Shown piece by piece: positions 63,884-64,000 of a stretch of 64,000 nt of DNA. This DNA is from an uncultured Desulfobacteraceae bacterium (lineage in GTDB: Bacteria; Desulfobacterota; Desulfobacteria; Desulfobacterales; UBA5852). The stretch is from positions 1,205,398 to 1,269,397 of the forward strand of contig CAJXSL010000001.1 of the NCBI GenBank assembly GCA_913060875.1, in the 5' to 3' direction. The notes beneath the pieces are model-generated. The model was not told the origin of the DNA. It worked only from the letters and a program-made list of their open reading frames with translations, and did not search any database. Each line of letters begins with the position of its first letter. Positions within the stretch are counted from its first letter, which is position 1. Both the position numbers and the translations under genes were made by a program.

Positions 63884-64000
63884 ATGAAAAAACTGTTAAC
63901 CGGCTTGGTCATCCTATGCATTGCCGCGGCGTTCAGCCTGCCCAGTGCCATGGCCAAAGACAACACCCTGACCATCGGCCGACCCTCCGATGCCATTTCC
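63884..64000 (+). CDS. Solute-binding protein, 3' end beyond window
   Basis: The visible 39 residues are a signal peptide (MKKLLTGLVILCIAAAFSLP, SAMA) and a mature start KDNTLTIGRPSDAIS, typical of peptide/dipeptide ABC-transporter binding proteins (SBP family 5). AAAGGAG precedes the ATG. It probably begins a peptide transporter operon supplying the isoaspartyl peptidase; this is inference from the first residues only. Confidence 0.7.
   Translation, partial: MKKLLTGLVILCIAAAFSLPSAMAKDNTLTIGRPSDAIS

Overview
The window looks like chromosome from a GC-rich (roughly 60 % by eye), strictly or mostly anaerobic Gram-negative bacterium. The best guess is a sulfate-reducer-type member of the Desulfobacterota (Desulfosarcina/Desulfobacter-like). 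Support comes from rubrerythrin, an Asp-ligated ferredoxin, a desulforedoxin-like mini-protein, several ferredoxin-domain proteins, MenA, many multi-PAS hybrid histidine kinases, sigma54 enhancer-binding proteins, and a probable selenoprotein. This assignment is inferred from gene content; no rRNA is present.

Layout. 1-6.6 kb: a YcaO protein cut by the window edge, tRNA-Ala(CGC), a decayed gene interrupted by a MITE-like element, two STAS/SpoIIAA-like proteins, a Cys-rich YkgJ-like protein, a broken four-helix-bundle gene, a ferredoxin-domain protein and an FmdB zinc ribbon. 6.9-12 kb: a chemotaxis-like operon (receiver lacking its Asp, MCP, CheW) behind a consensus sigma54 promoter, next to a PAS-type sigma54 activator. 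12-22 kb: a short flagellar-rod-like protein, two large hybrid kinases, Hsp20 and a DUF3999 protein. 22-25 kb: a phage-shock locus, pspF divergent from pspABC. 25-35 kb: TypA, ferredoxin-nitroreductase, a methyltransferase, EttA, a MaoC-like hydratase, an acyl-CoA ligase and a Usp. 35-49 kb: ferredoxin, rubrerythrin, MenA plus a CPBP protease, a cysteine-desulfurase-like enzyme, YbaK, a B12-type radical SAM enzyme, a TPM-domain pair, an RlmK-like methyltransferase, an HpcH/HpaI aldolase and a QueG-like protein. 49-53 kb: a two-gene operon of an exported rhodanese with an in-frame TGA (probable selenocysteine) and a hybrid kinase, then a desulforedoxin-like mini-protein. 53-58 kb: a radical SAM enzyme, YqaA and the betaine transporter proVWX. 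58.7-64 kb: a creatininase / DegT aminotransferase / ketopantoate-reductase-like cluster with an RpiR regulator, an isoaspartyl peptidase and the start of a solute-binding protein, flanked by two matching inverted-repeat operators.

Small dispersed elements are the other theme. There are four copies of a ~280 bp repeat with a TGACTCC microsatellite, a TA-flanked MITE caught inside a pseudogene plus a truncated second copy, an AGTGYCC-ended inverted-repeat family whose end forms the stop codon of two genes, a 123 bp element with 12 bp perfect ends, and a 32 bp palindrome at two sites.

The strongest candidate for something new is the rhodanese/kinase operon at 49143-52385. The TGA falls exactly where related rhodanese-fold proteins carry a second conserved Cys, and it is followed at bacterial-SECIS distance by a hairpin.
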